Source: Nesterenkonia muleiensis
GTDB lineage: Bacteria; Actinomycetota; Actinomycetes; Actinomycetales; Micrococcaceae
Length of the DNA stretch: 64,000 bases
Direction of reading: 5' to 3'
Assembly (NCBI RefSeq): GCF_003600155.1
Contig: NZ_QWLD01000040.1
Location: 62,001 to 126,000, forward strand
Below, one piece after another: positions 8,851 to 17,821 of this stretch. The notes below the pieces were generated by a model, which saw nothing but the letters and a program-made list of their open reading frames with translations, ran no database searches and was not told the DNA's origin. Each line of letters opens with the position of its first letter. Within the stretch, counting starts at the first letter, position 1. The position numbers and the translations under genes are program-made.

Positions 8851-9547
8851 TGTTCTCCTCAATGGTGAGTGCGTAGCGGCTGGACTGGGGTGCGGAGCGG
8901 TACATCCTGGGGGGCCGGTGGGCGGTGCCGGTGGCCCTGCGGCCGGTGTCCTCCACAGTCCCCTGGGAGAGGATCTGGCGGCGGAAGTTCGAGGGGTCCA
9001 GTGCCCGGTTCAGCACTGCCTCGTAGACCCGGCGCAGCTCAGCTAAGGAAAATTCCCCGGGAAGGAAGGCATGAGCGATGGGGGAGTAGGTGACTTTCGC
9101 GCGCAGCCGGTCAACGGCATAGCGGACGATCAGATCATGGTCGAAGGCCAGCGGGCCCGGTATCTCCTCCACCGGGTACCAGTCCACGTTCTCAGCATCT
9201 ACGGCCTGGGCGTCCTCATCCTGGCGGACCAGCGCCCAGTAGACGATGGAGATCACACGCTCTGGGGCGTGCGGGGAACGGTCCACATCGCCGAAGGCAT
9301 AGAGCTGCTCCAAGTGCCGCGGCTGCAGACCGGTGCTGAGGCGCACGGCGTCTTTGGCCGCCGCTGCGAGGTCCTGGGAGTTCTCCAGCGGGCCTCCGGG
9401 CAGCGCCCAGTGACCTTTGAAGGGCCTGCGGATGCGGCGCACCAGGGGAAGCCAGAGCGTCAGTTCGCCGGTGTCCGGATGGGGCCGCAGGGAGAAGACA
9501 ACCGTGGAGACGGCCAGCACCATGTGCTGAGCCTGAGTTTCTGCCAT
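8831..9547 (-). CDS. nrtR: NrtR-like Nudix-domain repressor of NAD genes
   Basis: 238 residues. The N-terminal part is a Nudix fold (GHWALPGGPLENSQDL), but its Nudix box is degenerate: the REUXEEXGU glutamates are replaced (AAKDAVRLSTGL), so hydrolysis is unlikely. The C-terminal part (FSLAELRRVYEAVLNRALDP followed by SNFRRQIL) is the winged-helix domain of the NrtR family, which senses ADP-ribose or NAD and represses nad genes. It is the first gene of the nad operon and overlaps nadA by 20 bases, so autoregulation is expected. The proteins after about residue 200 are basic and probably disordered. An active Nudix hydrolase is the alternative. Confidence 0.75.
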   Translation of the reverse strand: MAETQAQHMVLAVSTVVFSLRPHPDTGELTLWLPLVRRIRRPFKGHWALPGGPLENSQDLAAAAKDAVRLSTGLQPRHLEQLYAFGDVDRSPHAPERVISIVYWALVRQDEDAQAVDAENVDWYPVEEIPGPLAFDHDLIVRYAVDRLRAKVTYSPIAHAFLPGEFSLAELRRVYEAVLNRALDPSNFRRQILSQGTVEDTGRRATGTAHRPPRMYRSAPQSSRYALTIEENNDPVRA

Positions 9548-9614
9548 GTCACCGTCCTTGGGGCGAGCAAGCCCCGGCCGGGGGCTTCTGGTTGTGGTGA
9601 CACTATCTCTCGCT

Positions 9615-9628
9615 ACTTGTGGTCAAGT
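9615..9628 (-). promoter_or_regulatory. Candidate operator of the nad operon
   Basis: ACTTGTGGTCAAGT, a 5-bp inverted repeat with a 4-base centre, lies about 70 bases upstream of the NrtR-like gene. It overlaps a weak reverse-strand promoter (TTGACT or TTGACC as -35 and TAGTGT as -10). It is in the right place for an NrtR operator, but I cannot match it to a known NrtR consensus. Confidence 0.3.
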
Positions 9629-9697
9629 CAACCTGAAGGGTCGTGTGCAGCAGCTGCCGGCCCCTGCCGCGGTCAGTGCCCATGTACCCTATGGCCT

Positions 9698-10678
9698 ATG
9701 GGTCATGTGTTTCTCACCCGCCCGCTGGGCGACGTCGTTGAGCAGTTCCGCCCGCAGCTCGCCGAGGAGTTGAACATCCCGCTGCGCATCCACCCCGATC
9801 CTGGCTCCCCGCCCACTCGTGAGGAGATGCTGGAGGCCGTCCGCGGGGCCGAGGCGATCATCAGCCTGGTGACCGACCGGATCGACGCTGAGCTGCTCGA
9901 CGCTGCCGGCGAGCAGCTGAAAGTGGTGGCCAACGTGGCCGTGGGCTACGACAACATCGATCTCGACGCCGCCGCGCAGCGCAATGTGACCGTCACCAAC
10001 ACCCCCGGAGTGCTCGACGAGGCGGTGGCTGATCTCACCTTGGCGCTGATTCTGGCCACCACACGCCGGGTGGTCGAAGGCGACCGGTTCATCCGCACCG
10101 GTGAGCCATGGATCTGGGGACCCAAGGACTGGGTGGGCCTGGATGTTTCGGCAGGCGCCACCCTGGGCATCATCGGACTGGGACGGATCGGCATGGCCGT
10201 GGCCAAGCGTGCTCACGCCTTCGGCATGAGAATCATCGCCACCGGCCGTAGGGCCCATGACGACGACGCCCGCGCACTGGGCGTGGTGCCCGCAGCCTCC
10301 GTTGATGAGCTGCTGCCGGCCGCCGATATTGTGAGCCTGCACTGCCCGCTGACCCCGGAGACCACGCACCTGATCGACGCCGGGGCGCTGGGTTCGATGA
10401 AGCCCGGCAGCTACCTGATCAACACTGGGCGCGGGCCGTTGGTGGATGAGGAGGCGCTGGCCGATGCGCTGGACTCCGGTCACCTGGCCGGAGCAGGGCT
10501 GGACGTCCACGAGTTCGAGCCGGAGATCAACCCGAGGCTGCGGGCCATGGAGTCCGCGGTCCTGCTGCCCCATATCGGCTCAGCCGGCGATGCCACCCGC
10601 AACGCGATGGCTTCCCTGGCGTTGCGCAACGCAGTCGCGGTGCTCAGCGGGGACGAGCCGCTGACACCGGTTAGCTGA
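9698..10678 (+). CDS. D-2-hydroxyacid dehydrogenase (glyoxylate/hydroxypyruvate reductase type)
   Basis: 326 residues of the D-isomer-specific 2-hydroxyacid dehydrogenase family. The NAD(P)-binding loop is LGIIGLGRIGMAVAKRA (about 148-165). The catalytic Arg is probably in NVAVGYDNID or the following NTGRGPLVDE, the Glu in HEFEPEIN and the proton-donor His in LLPHIGSA. Such enzymes reduce glyoxylate or hydroxypyruvate. The reading frame is open further upstream, but the ATG at 9698 opens the conserved domain and lies 7 bases after a TACCCT -10-like box at 9685-9690, suggesting a leaderless message. It is divergent from the nad operon. Confidence 0.85.
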   Translation: MGHVFLTRPLGDVVEQFRPQLAEELNIPLRIHPDPGSPPTREEMLEAVRGAEAIISLVTDRIDAELLDAAGEQLKVVANVAVGYDNIDLDAAAQRNVTVTNTPGVLDEAVADLTLALILATTRRVVEGDRFIRTGEPWIWGPKDWVGLDVSAGATLGIIGLGRIGMAVAKRAHAFGMRIIATGRRAHDDDARALGVVPAASVDELLPAADIVSLHCPLTPETTHLIDAGALGSMKPGSYLINTGRGPLVDEEALADALDSGHLAGAGLDVHEFEPEINPRLRAMESAVLLPHIGSAGDATRNAMASLALRNAVAVLSGDEPLTPVS

Positions 10679-10802
10679 GGGGTTCAGGTTCACCGAATGA
10701 CGGCCCGGTGAGTCCGGGGGTCTCCGGCTAATGCGCTCCTCAGACGCAGGGAGGGCGCAGACGGGGTGCTGTGCTCCGCGTAGTCGCGAGTGAGGGCCGT
10801 TC

Positions 10803-11270
10803 TTAATCCCGCGTATCGCCCAGTTCTCTGTGTTTTCGCTGGCTCCGCATTCCCGATTCGAAGGTGCGTCTCTTCGCGGTGAGCAGCGGCACCAGGAGTG
10901 CCACCATGAGCGCGGTGATCCAGCGGTTCTTCAACAGGTCTTCGCCGAGAGATGCGCTGGGGAAGCCGTAGCCTACGATCGTGATGAACACCAGGAAGAC
11001 GATCATTCCCCAGGTGGCGACGACGACGGTGCGCTTCCATATGATGCCGATACCGCAGGTGATTTGGTAGATCCCCAGTACGACGGTGAGTAAGCCGATG
11101 TTGGGCATGACAAAAGAGGCCCACAGTTGACTCAACCACGGGAGTAACGCTGTATCGGCGAAGACCGCATAGCCCTTCGGCTGAAGTCGCCCAAGGATGA
11201 AATGGACGATTCCCCCGGTCATGAAGATCAAGGCGAACAGTGCTCTGACGACCCCCGCATACCACCGCAT
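10803..11270 (-). CDS. Small DoxX-like integral membrane protein
   Basis: 155 residues with four hydrophobic segments (VVRALFALIFMTGGIVHFIL, a second around LWASFVMPNIGLLTVVLGI, a third around VVVATWGMIVFLVFITIVGY, a fourth around WITALMVALLVPLL) and a basic cytoplasmic tail. The layout resembles the DoxX/DUF4267 group. GGGGGAG precedes the ATG. No neighbour suggests a role. Confidence 0.6.
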   Translation of the reverse strand: MRWYAGVVRALFALIFMTGGIVHFILGRLQPKGYAVFADTALLPWLSQLWASFVMPNIGLLTVVLGIYQITCGIGIIWKRTVVVATWGMIVFLVFITIVGYGFPSASLGEDLLKNRWITALMVALLVPLLTAKRRTFESGMRSQRKHRELGDTRD

Positions 11271-11572
11271 CAGTCTCCCCCGAGGTGGGTCTGCCGGAAG
11301 TCTCTGACATGCCCGTCACGGAGCTCACGCGTGTGTTGGCCCTGGTCGTTCTCGGCCTCAGTATCGGCACGGTACTGAGCGAATGCGCATCGCTGACCGT
11401 GCTGGGGTGGACTCGGAGTGTGCCAAGCCTGCAGGAGAAGTTCATGACCGTGATTCCGCTCACTGCTTAGTGCCAGACCCATGGCATCGGTGAGTTGTGT
11501 CCAGTCGTTCACGCTCTTCATCGTCTCAGCTCACGGTTCCTCGCCGCCTGAACGTCCAGCAACAGGCTTATC
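11271..11572. other. About 300 bases without a supportable gene
   Basis: Two short open frames exist: an 83-codon reverse frame ending in TGATG overlap with the membrane protein gene, and a 61-codon forward frame (11285-11470) with a hydrophobic middle. Neither has convincing composition. The stretch presumably carries the tgt 3' end region and the promoter of the membrane protein gene. Confidence 0.4.
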
Positions 11573-12862
11573 CTACGTTTTCCGACCCTGGTAGCGGGAA
11601 AGAGTCTCGTCCCGGAACTCGGCGAACCGGCCCTCAGTGATTGAGGCGCGGATATCGTCGACCAGCTTCACCGTGAAGTACTCGTTGTGGATGGTACACA
11701 GGGTGGAGTACAGCATCTCCTTGGCCTTGAACAGATGGTGCAGGTACGCCTTGGAGTAGTTCTGGCAGGTATAGCAGCCGCAGTCGCCCTGGATGGGGGA
11801 GAAGTCCTTCTTGAACTTTGCCTGCGGGATGTTGAAGTACCCCTCAGGGGTGTAGACCCGGCCGTTGCGGGCCACCCGTGAGGGCTGGACGCAGTCGAAG
11901 GTGTCGGCACCGTTTTCGATGGCGGTGAAGAAGTCCTCCGGCTCGGAGATCCCCAGCAGGTGCCGGGGCTTGTTCTCCGGAAGCTCTTCGCTCACCCAGC
12001 CGACAATAGTGCCCAGGTTCTCCTTCTCCAGTGCCCCGCCGATGCCGAAACCGTCGAAGACCTGCCCGTCGACCTCCATGCCGCCCAGATCGCGGGCAGC
12101 CTTGCGCCGCAGGTCCTCATACTGGGCACCCTGTAGCACCCCGAAGAGCGCCTGATACGGACGGTGGCTTCGCTCTGCGGTCAGCCGGGCATGCTCGGCC
12201 AGGCACCTTTCGGCCCACAGCCGGGTCCGCTCCAGCGACTCCACCTGGTACTCCCGGGTGTTGAACAGCGTGGTCAGCTCGTCGAAGGCGAAGATGATGT
12301 CCGCGCCGATCTCATGCTGCAGCTTCATCGAGATCTCAGGCGAGAACCGGTGCTCGGTGCCGTCGATGTGGGACTTGAAGGTCACCCCGTCCTCGTCCAC
12401 AAAGGCGCGCCGCTCATGCTCGGCGGCCACGGCGTCGTCGTTGGTGACCCGCGCGGTGTCCATCGAGATGGTCTTCTTGAACCCCACGCCCAGGCTCATC
12501 ACCTGGAACCCGCCGGAGTCGGTGAACGTGGGGCCGGGCCAGTTCATGAACCGCCCCAGCCCGCCGGCGGCGTCGAGCACATCGGTGCCCGGCTGCAGGT
12601 TCAGATGGTAAGCATTGGCCAGCACCGCCTGGGCGCCGAGTTCGGACATCTCCTCCGGGCGCACGGCTTTGACTGTGGCCTTGGTCGCCACCGGGATGAA
12701 CGCCGGAGTCCGGATCTCACCATGCGGGGTGTCAATGGTCCCGGTGCGGCCGAGTGCTCCTTCGAGCCGGTGGTGGACCTCGAAGGAGAAGCTCTCCGCG
12801 TGCTGAGGCGCTGAGGCAGCACTGGGCGTATCGGCCGCGGAAAGGGAGTCAGGTTCAGGCAC
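11573..12862 (-). CDS. tgt: tRNA-guanine transglycosylase (queuosine synthesis)
   Basis: 429 residues. It swaps guanine for a queuine precursor at the wobble position of GUN tRNAs. Motifs: TDSGGFQVMSLG (first catalytic Asp), FGIGGALEKEN (base recognition), ADTFDCVQPSRVARNGR (nucleophile Asp region) and the zinc site CGCYTCQNYSKAYLHHL. The first 30 residues are low-complexity Ser/Ala and outside the conserved domain, so the real start could be a little further in. It is divergent from the XRE-cupin regulator. No other queuosine genes are in the window. Confidence 0.93.
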   Translation of the reverse strand: MPEPDSLSAADTPSAASAPQHAESFSFEVHHRLEGALGRTGTIDTPHGEIRTPAFIPVATKATVKAVRPEEMSELGAQAVLANAYHLNLQPGTDVLDAAGGLGRFMNWPGPTFTDSGGFQVMSLGVGFKKTISMDTARVTNDDAVAAEHERRAFVDEDGVTFKSHIDGTEHRFSPEISMKLQHEIGADIIFAFDELTTLFNTREYQVESLERTRLWAERCLAEHARLTAERSHRPYQALFGVLQGAQYEDLRRKAARDLGGMEVDGQVFDGFGIGGALEKENLGTIVGWVSEELPENKPRHLLGISEPEDFFTAIENGADTFDCVQPSRVARNGRVYTPEGYFNIPQAKFKKDFSPIQGDCGCYTCQNYSKAYLHHLFKAKEMLYSTLCTIHNEYFTVKLVDDIRASITEGRFAEFRDETLSRYQGRKT

Positions 12863-12887
12863 CGGAACAGTCTACGATGCCCCTGGA

Positions 12888-12900
12888 TATGCTGGGACTA
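12888..12900 (+). promoter_or_regulatory. Leaderless -10 element of the XRE-cupin gene
   Basis: TATGCT at 12888-12893 ends 6 bases before the ATG at 12900, the same geometry as at sigK and at the YeiH-family gene, suggesting transcription starts on the start codon. Confidence 0.45.
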
Positions 12901-13544
12901 TGACGGAGGGTCCCGAGGATCAGAGCCCAGCTAGTCAGAACACAGCTGGTCAGAGCACGGGGCAGCAGCATGCCCGCAGGCACAATAGCGCAGCGTCCTT
13001 GGGCGCCGCGGTCCGGGCGGCCAGGACCCGACTGGGACTCTCGGTGCAGGCGTTGGCTCAGCGTGCCGGGGTCAGCCTCGGGCTGGTCAGCCAGGTGGAG
13101 CGCGGTATGGGCAACCCCTCGCTGCAGTCGATCCAGAGGCTCGCCCAGGCGCTGGGCGTTTCCGCCAGCCGGCTCTTGGAACCTCCCGCTGAGGAGCTGA
13201 CCGTGGTCGCCGCTGATGAGCGGCATAGCCTCAGCGATGAGGACATCACCAATACTGAGCAGCCGCTGCGCGAGCTGCTGTCTCCGCCGGGGGATACCCG
13301 CATCCAACTGATCCGGACCGTACTGCCGGGAGGCTTCAGCAACGAGCATCAGCCATTCCGTCATATCGGCACTGAGTCCATCACGGTGCTCAGCGGTGCA
13401 CTGCTGCTGGCCCATGGTGAGCGACGTGAAGAGCTGGGTCCCGGTGACAGCGCCACCTACGGCTGCTCCACACCGCATTGGTGGGCCAATCGCACCGCTG
13501 TAGAGACTGTGGTGCTGGGCGCTTTCACCCCGGTGGAGCGCTGA
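12900..13544 (+). CDS. XRE-family regulator with C-terminal cupin domain
   Basis: 214 residues. An N-terminal lambda-repressor-like HTH (AARTRLGLSVQALAQRAGVS, LVSQVERGMGNPSL, then LAQALGVSASRLL; about 35-95) is joined to a small cupin barrel (PFRHIGTESITVLSGALLL, GPGDSATYGCSTPHWWANR; about 130-210). Such proteins are one-component sensors for small molecules, often amino acids or peptides. It stands before the DUF1028/peptide transporter cluster and is a natural candidate for controlling it, but that is inference from position. Confidence 0.85.
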   Translation: MTEGPEDQSPASQNTAGQSTGQQHARRHNSAASLGAAVRAARTRLGLSVQALAQRAGVSLGLVSQVERGMGNPSLQSIQRLAQALGVSASRLLEPPAEELTVVAADERHSLSDEDITNTEQPLRELLSPPGDTRIQLIRTVLPGGFSNEHQPFRHIGTESITVLSGALLLAHGERREELGPGDSATYGCSTPHWWANRTAVETVVLGAFTPVER

Positions 13545-13586
13545 GCTCAGGCCTCCGGCGGACAGGTCTCCGGCACGGTGCCGGGG

Positions 13587-14261
13587 TCAGCGCCCCTGGG
13601 ATCGGGTCAGCGTCTCCGCGATCCTGCGGTCCAGCAGCATTCCGAGCTCCCGGACCGGATCCGTATGGTGGTCCACCCGCAGATCCACCGCCAGCTCCGG
13701 GGGAGTGAGCCGTTCTTCGCTGACCTCAGCCACCATCAGCGCAGCACTCTCTTTGCCGCGAGCATCGCCTCCAGCCGCCTCTCCTGCCGCCAGCGCCGCC
13801 ACCAGCCGCTGGGCCAGCTCCAGCACCGGGATGAGACCCTGACCCGGTTCCGGGGTCCAAGCGGCAAAGAGTACGCTCATGGCCTCCAGGACCTCACCTC
13901 CGGTGAGGTAGTTGCCCAGCGCCGTATGGTCCTTCCCCACAAGATGGCCGGTCCACTCTGAGGTGAGGTTCCCGGTATGCGCCGCGATCCCTCCGTACCG
14001 GTCGACCACCGCGACCTGCCGGTAGGCGTAGTCCTCATCAAGCTCAGGGATGTGCTCCACCGCCTGCTGCGGAGAGGCGCCGCCCCGCAGCGCGGCGAGC
14101 ATATGGTGCCGAAGCTTCCGGTTTCCCCACGCCTGGGAGGCGACTGCGCCCACGGTGGGGTCGATGGCGGGCACAGAGCGCCCCAGCGCAAGGGATTTGC
14201 TGGCGGTGGCTACGCCGAGTAGGCCATGATCAGTATCGGTGGCAAGCAGGGTAAAGGTCAT
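13587..14261 (-). CDS. DUF1028 protein (Ntn-hydrolase-like)
   Basis: 224 residues. The protein starts MTFTLLATD and continues HGLLGVATASKSLALG, AVASQAWGNRKLRHHML and QVAVVDRYGGIAAHTG, the conserved N-terminal half of DUF1028, which has an Ntn-hydrolase-like fold. Family members often sit beside oligopeptide or amino-acid importers. I start at 14261 because AAAGGA lies about 9 bases ahead; the longer frame to 14279 includes that site. It is transcribed away from the transporter operon, sharing its promoter region. Substrate unknown; hydrolysis of an imported amide compound is a guess from context. Confidence 0.75.
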   Translation of the reverse strand: MTFTLLATDTDHGLLGVATASKSLALGRSVPAIDPTVGAVASQAWGNRKLRHHMLAALRGGASPQQAVEHIPELDEDYAYRQVAVVDRYGGIAAHTGNLTSEWTGHLVGKDHTALGNYLTGGEVLEAMSVLFAAWTPEPGQGLIPVLELAQRLVAALAAGEAAGGDARGKESAALMVAEVSEERLTPPELAVDLRVDHHTDPVRELGMLLDRRIAETLTRSQGR

Positions 14262-14320
14262 CGAAGAACATCCTTTCACTGACCCGTGATGGGTGCGCAG
14301 TCAGTGTGAAGATCGTGTTA

Positions 14321-14362
14321 CATGTGGCAGATGCTCTTGTGATCCACCTCCACATGCATAAT
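14321..14362 (+). promoter_or_regulatory. Inverted repeat and -10 box between DUF1028 and transporter
   Basis: CATGTGG (14321-14327) and CCACATG (14350-14356) form a perfect 7-bp inverted repeat 22 bases apart. The second arm runs directly into CATAAT (14357-14362), a good -10 with TG in front. A repressor bound here would cover the transporter promoter and probably the divergent DUF1028 promoter. The XRE-cupin protein encoded 1.4 kb away is a candidate binder. Confidence 0.45.
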
Positions 14363-14405
14363 ACTGAAATATCATCATCAAAATGAAGGATCGAGGGGTT
14401 GTTCC

Positions 14406-15932
14406 ATGAAAAAGAATCCGATGGTGGCAGTGACCAGCCTGGCCTTGCTGACACTTGCTGCATGCGGCACCGGCGAAGCAGTCGATCTCAACGGCGACGC
14501 AGATGACGTCGAAGGCGCCGTCCTCCAGGCCGCCATCGGCGGTGAGCCTGACCAGCTTGATCCCCACCGCACCTCTGCCTACTTCTCCTTCCAGGTGCTG
14601 GAGAACGTCTTCGACACCCTCGTCGAGCCAGACGAGAACCTGGAGATGCAGCCGGCGCTGGCAGAGTCCTGGGATGTCAGTGAGGACCAGCTCACCTGGA
14701 CCTTCCAGCTGCGGGAGGACGTGACCTTCCACGACGGCTCCGAGTTCACCAGCGCTGATGTGGTCTACTCCTACGAGCGCATCATCGACGAAGAGCTGGC
14801 CAACGCCTGGCGGTTCGACGCGGTGGAATCGGTGGAAGCGCCCGATGACCACACGGTGGAGATCACGGTGAGCGCGCCCACCCCCAACCTGCTGTCCAAC
14901 ATCGGCGGGTTCAAGGGAATGGCCATCGTCAGTGAAGACAATGTCGAATCCGACGAGATCTCCAACAACCCCATTGGTACCGGGCCCTTCTCGCTGGCCT
15001 CCTACACCTCCGGCGACCAGATCACCCTGGAGGCCAATCCGGACTACTGGGGAGGCGCTCCAGAGATCGCCGGGGTAGAGTTCAGCTTCATCTCAGAACC
15101 CTCCACGGCCCTGGCCGCCCTCTCCGGCGGGGAGATCCACTGGACTGACAACATTCCGCCCCAGCAGGTCGAGGAGCTCGACGGCTCCGACTCGGTGGAC
15201 CTGGAGGTCATCCCCTCCAACGACTACTGGTACCTGGCCATGAACATCAACGAGGAGCCCTGGGACGATGAGCGCGTCCGGCAGGCCATCGCCTATGCGA
15301 TCGACCGAGAGGCCATCATCCAGGCCGTGAGCTACGGCACCGCCCAGGAGAACCAGCTGGCCATCCCCGAAGAGAGCGTCTGGTACACCGAATACAGCAA
15401 CTACACCCATGATCTCAGCGAGGCTGAGCGGCTCCTCGAGGAGGCCGACGTCGACGGCGGCAGTATCGAGTTCCTGGCCACCAACGAATACCCGGAGACG
15501 GTGACCGCCGCCCAGATCATCGCCGACAACCTCGAGCCGCTGGGCTTCGAGGTCTCTATCAGCCAGCCGGACTTCTCCACCTGGCTCGATGATCAGAACA
15601 GCGGCAGCTTCGACATGCTGATGATGGGCTGGCTGGGCAACATCGATCCTGATGACTTCTACTACTCCCAGCACCACAGCGACGGCGGAAGCAACGCTCA
15701 GGGATACTCGAACCAGGATGTCGACGAACTGCTGGAGTCCGGCCGCACAGAGACCGACGAGGACGCCAGGGCCGAGATCTACGCCGAGGCCGCCCAGATC
15801 ATCGCCGACGAGGCCAGTTACATCTATCTCTACAACCCTGCGGTCATCCAGGGCTGGAGCCCCGAGCTGTCTGACTACCAGGCACGTTCTGACGCAGCAA
15901 TCCGCTTCCGCGGCGCTGTGCTGGAGGAGTGA
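14406..15932 (+). CDS. Peptide ABC transporter substrate-binding lipoprotein
   Basis: 508 residues, family 5 solute-binding protein (DppA/OppA type). The signal peptide ends in a lipobox (LLTLAACG, Cys about 20). Typical landmarks are QLDPHRTSAYFSFQVLENVF, LAESWDVSEDQLTWTF, LREDVTFHDGSEFTSADVVY, the DERVRQAIAYAIDREAII lobe-2 motif and FDMLMMGWLGNIDPDDF. It should catch oligopeptides or similar ligands outside the cell and hand them to the two permeases that follow six bases later. GAGGGG precedes the ATG. An inverted repeat upstream suggests regulation. Confidence 0.92.
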   Translation: MKKNPMVAVTSLALLTLAACGTGEAVDLNGDADDVEGAVLQAAIGGEPDQLDPHRTSAYFSFQVLENVFDTLVEPDENLEMQPALAESWDVSEDQLTWTFQLREDVTFHDGSEFTSADVVYSYERIIDEELANAWRFDAVESVEAPDDHTVEITVSAPTPNLLSNIGGFKGMAIVSEDNVESDEISNNPIGTGPFSLASYTSGDQITLEANPDYWGGAPEIAGVEFSFISEPSTALAALSGGEIHWTDNIPPQQVEELDGSDSVDLEVIPSNDYWYLAMNINEEPWDDERVRQAIAYAIDREAIIQAVSYGTAQENQLAIPEESVWYTEYSNYTHDLSEAERLLEEADVDGGSIEFLATNEYPETVTAAQIIADNLEPLGFEVSISQPDFSTWLDDQNSGSFDMLMMGWLGNIDPDDFYYSQHHSDGGSNAQGYSNQDVDELLESGRTETDEDARAEIYAEAAQIIADEASYIYLYNPAVIQGWSPELSDYQARSDAAIRFRGAVLEE

Positions 15933-15938
15933 CCGGGC

Positions 15939-16904
15939 ATGCAGCTCTCGCCCAAGGCGGTCGCGAGATTTCTCGGGACTAGGCTTCTGCACTCTGCCAT
16001 CGTTCTCCTCGGTGTCATGATCGTGGTCTTTGCCCTGATCCAGCTGGTACCCGGTGACCCGGTCCGGCTGGCGCTGGGCACCCGGTACACCCAGGAATCC
16101 TATGACGCACTGCGCGCTGCCTCGGGGCTGGACAGACCACTGTGGGAGCAGTTCTTCACCTACATCGGCTCGGCGGTGACTGGGGACCTCGGTGTCAGCT
16201 TCCGCAGCGGCCAACCGGTGACCGCACTGCTGCTGGAAAGGCTTCCCGCCACGCTGTCGCTAGCAGGGGTGGGCCTGCTGATCGGCCTGCTGATCGCCGT
16301 TCCTGCTGGCATCTGGGCGGCTCTGAGGGAAGGCAGAATCGCCGACGGCATAGTGCGCATCACCAGTCAGTTCGGCGTCTCCATCCCAGATTTCTGGATG
16401 GGCATGCTGCTGATCCTGGTCTTCGCCACCGGACTGGGCTGGCTGCCCTCCAGCGGATACATTCCGTTTTCCGAGAGCCCCGGCGGGTGGCTGCGGCAGG
16501 TCACTCTGCCGGCGGTGACAGTGGGAACCGTTGCCGGGGCCATCCTGACCCGGTACGTCCGGGCGGCCACCCTGGATGTGGCGAACATGGGATACGTGCG
16601 CACGGCCAAATCCAAAGGACTCGCGCCCAGCACGGTGACCATCCGGCACATTATGCGCAACGCCCTGGTGCCGGTGCTGACCATCGCCGGCATTCAGCTG
16701 GCCACCATCCTCTCCGGGGTGATCGTCGTCGAAGTCGTCTTCGCCTGGCCTGGACTGGGCCGGCTGGTGTTCGATTCCGTGGCCTCCCGCGACTACCCCA
16801 TGATCCAGGGAGCGGTGCTTTTGATCGCGGTGATGTTCCTGCTGGTGAACCTCATCGTGGACGTCCTCTACGCCCTGGTCGACCCGAGGATCCGATTGGC
16901 ATGA
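15939..16904 (+). CDS. Peptide ABC transporter permease (DppB type)
   Basis: 321 residues with about six transmembrane helices. The N-terminal helix IVLLGVMIVVFALIQLVPGD is typical of DppB/OppB, as is YVRTAKSKGLAPSTVTIRH, the EAA loop that docks on the ATPase, and WPGLGRLVFDSVASRDYPMI near the end. It forms the membrane channel with the next permease. Its stop overlaps the next start by ATGA. Confidence 0.93.
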   Translation: MQLSPKAVARFLGTRLLHSAIVLLGVMIVVFALIQLVPGDPVRLALGTRYTQESYDALRAASGLDRPLWEQFFTYIGSAVTGDLGVSFRSGQPVTALLLERLPATLSLAGVGLLIGLLIAVPAGIWAALREGRIADGIVRITSQFGVSIPDFWMGMLLILVFATGLGWLPSSGYIPFSESPGGWLRQVTLPAVTVGTVAGAILTRYVRAATLDVANMGYVRTAKSKGLAPSTVTIRHIMRNALVPVLTIAGIQLATILSGVIVVEVVFAWPGLGRLVFDSVASRDYPMIQGAVLLIAVMFLLVNLIVDVLYALVDPRIRLA

Positions 16905-17821
16905 CTGACCCAACGCCGACCCCAGAGAACCCAACCGCGACCGATGTGGAGCCAGAGGCAGACGGCCGGGTCGCGGCCTGGAAGCTGCTTGCCGGCAATC
17001 CGGTGACCCTTTTCAGCGTCATCGTGCTGGTCATCATCCTGGTGGTCGCCCTGCTGGCACCGTGGCTGGCCCCCTACGGGGTCAACCAGACCGATGTCAC
17101 CCGTGCCCTGCAGTCTCCCAGCGCTGAGCATTGGATGGGTACCGACGACCTTGGCCGCGACATCTTCTCCCGCATCATCGTCGCCTCCGGCACCTCGCTG
17201 CAGATCGCCCTGGTCTCAGTGATCTTCGCCTTCGTGATCGGAGTGCCGATCGGCATCATCTCCGGCTACCTGGGCGGGATCACCGACACTGTGCTGATGC
17301 GCTGCGTGGATGTCATGTTCGCCTTCCCGGTGCTGCTGCTTGCCCTGGCCATCGTCGCGATCCTCTCACCGGGTCAGCTGACCACCATGATCGCCATCGG
17401 GGTGGTCTTCACCCCCATCTTCGCCCGGGTGGCGCGTGCCAGTACGCTCTCGGTGCGGGTGGAGCCCTTCGTTCAGGTCTCCAAGACCATGGGAACCCCG
17501 GGCTGGTGGATTCTGCTGCGCCACATCCTGCCGAATATCACCGGCCCGGTGGTGGTGCAGACCTCGCTGTCACTGGCCTTCGCGATCCTCTCCGAGGCCG
17601 CCCTGTCCTTCCTGGGCCTGGGCATCCAACCGCCGAACCCCTCCTGGGGAGGGATGCTCTTCGACGCCCAAGGGTTCATGTCACAGGCCTGGTGGATGAG
17701 CGTCTTCCCCGGCGCGGCGATCTTCGTCACCGTGCTGGCCTTCAACCTGCTCGGTGACGGACTCAGGGACGTCCTGGACCCCAAGCAGCGCACCCTGGCC
17801 GAGGCGAGGAGGAAAGCATGA
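16901..17821 (+). CDS. Peptide ABC transporter permease (DppC type)
   Basis: 306 residues from the ATG at 16901, which overlaps the previous stop. The open frame runs much further upstream inside the DppB gene, but the conserved protein begins here (a Pro/Thr-rich cytoplasmic tail, then the first helix at about 32-55). Landmarks: HWMGTDDLGRDIFSRIIV, EAA loop region EPFVQVSKTMGTPGWWILLR, and SFLGLGIQPPNPSWGGML, all standard for DppC/OppC. Partner of DppB and of the fused ATPase. Confidence 0.93.
   Translation: MTDPTPTPENPTATDVEPEADGRVAAWKLLAGNPVTLFSVIVLVIILVVALLAPWLAPYGVNQTDVTRALQSPSAEHWMGTDDLGRDIFSRIIVASGTSLQIALVSVIFAFVIGVPIGIISGYLGGITDTVLMRCVDVMFAFPVLLLALAIVAILSPGQLTTMIAIGVVFTPIFARVARASTLSVRVEPFVQVSKTMGTPGWWILLRHILPNITGPVVVQTSLSLAFAILSEAALSFLGLGIQPPNPSWGGMLFDAQGFMSQAWWMSVFPGAAIFVTVLAFNLLGDGLRDVLDPKQRTLAEARRKA

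Noticed and set aside
11270-11521. 83-codon gene coupled to the DoxX-like gene
   Set aside because: TGATG overlap is tempting, but the composition and lack of any domain look non-coding.
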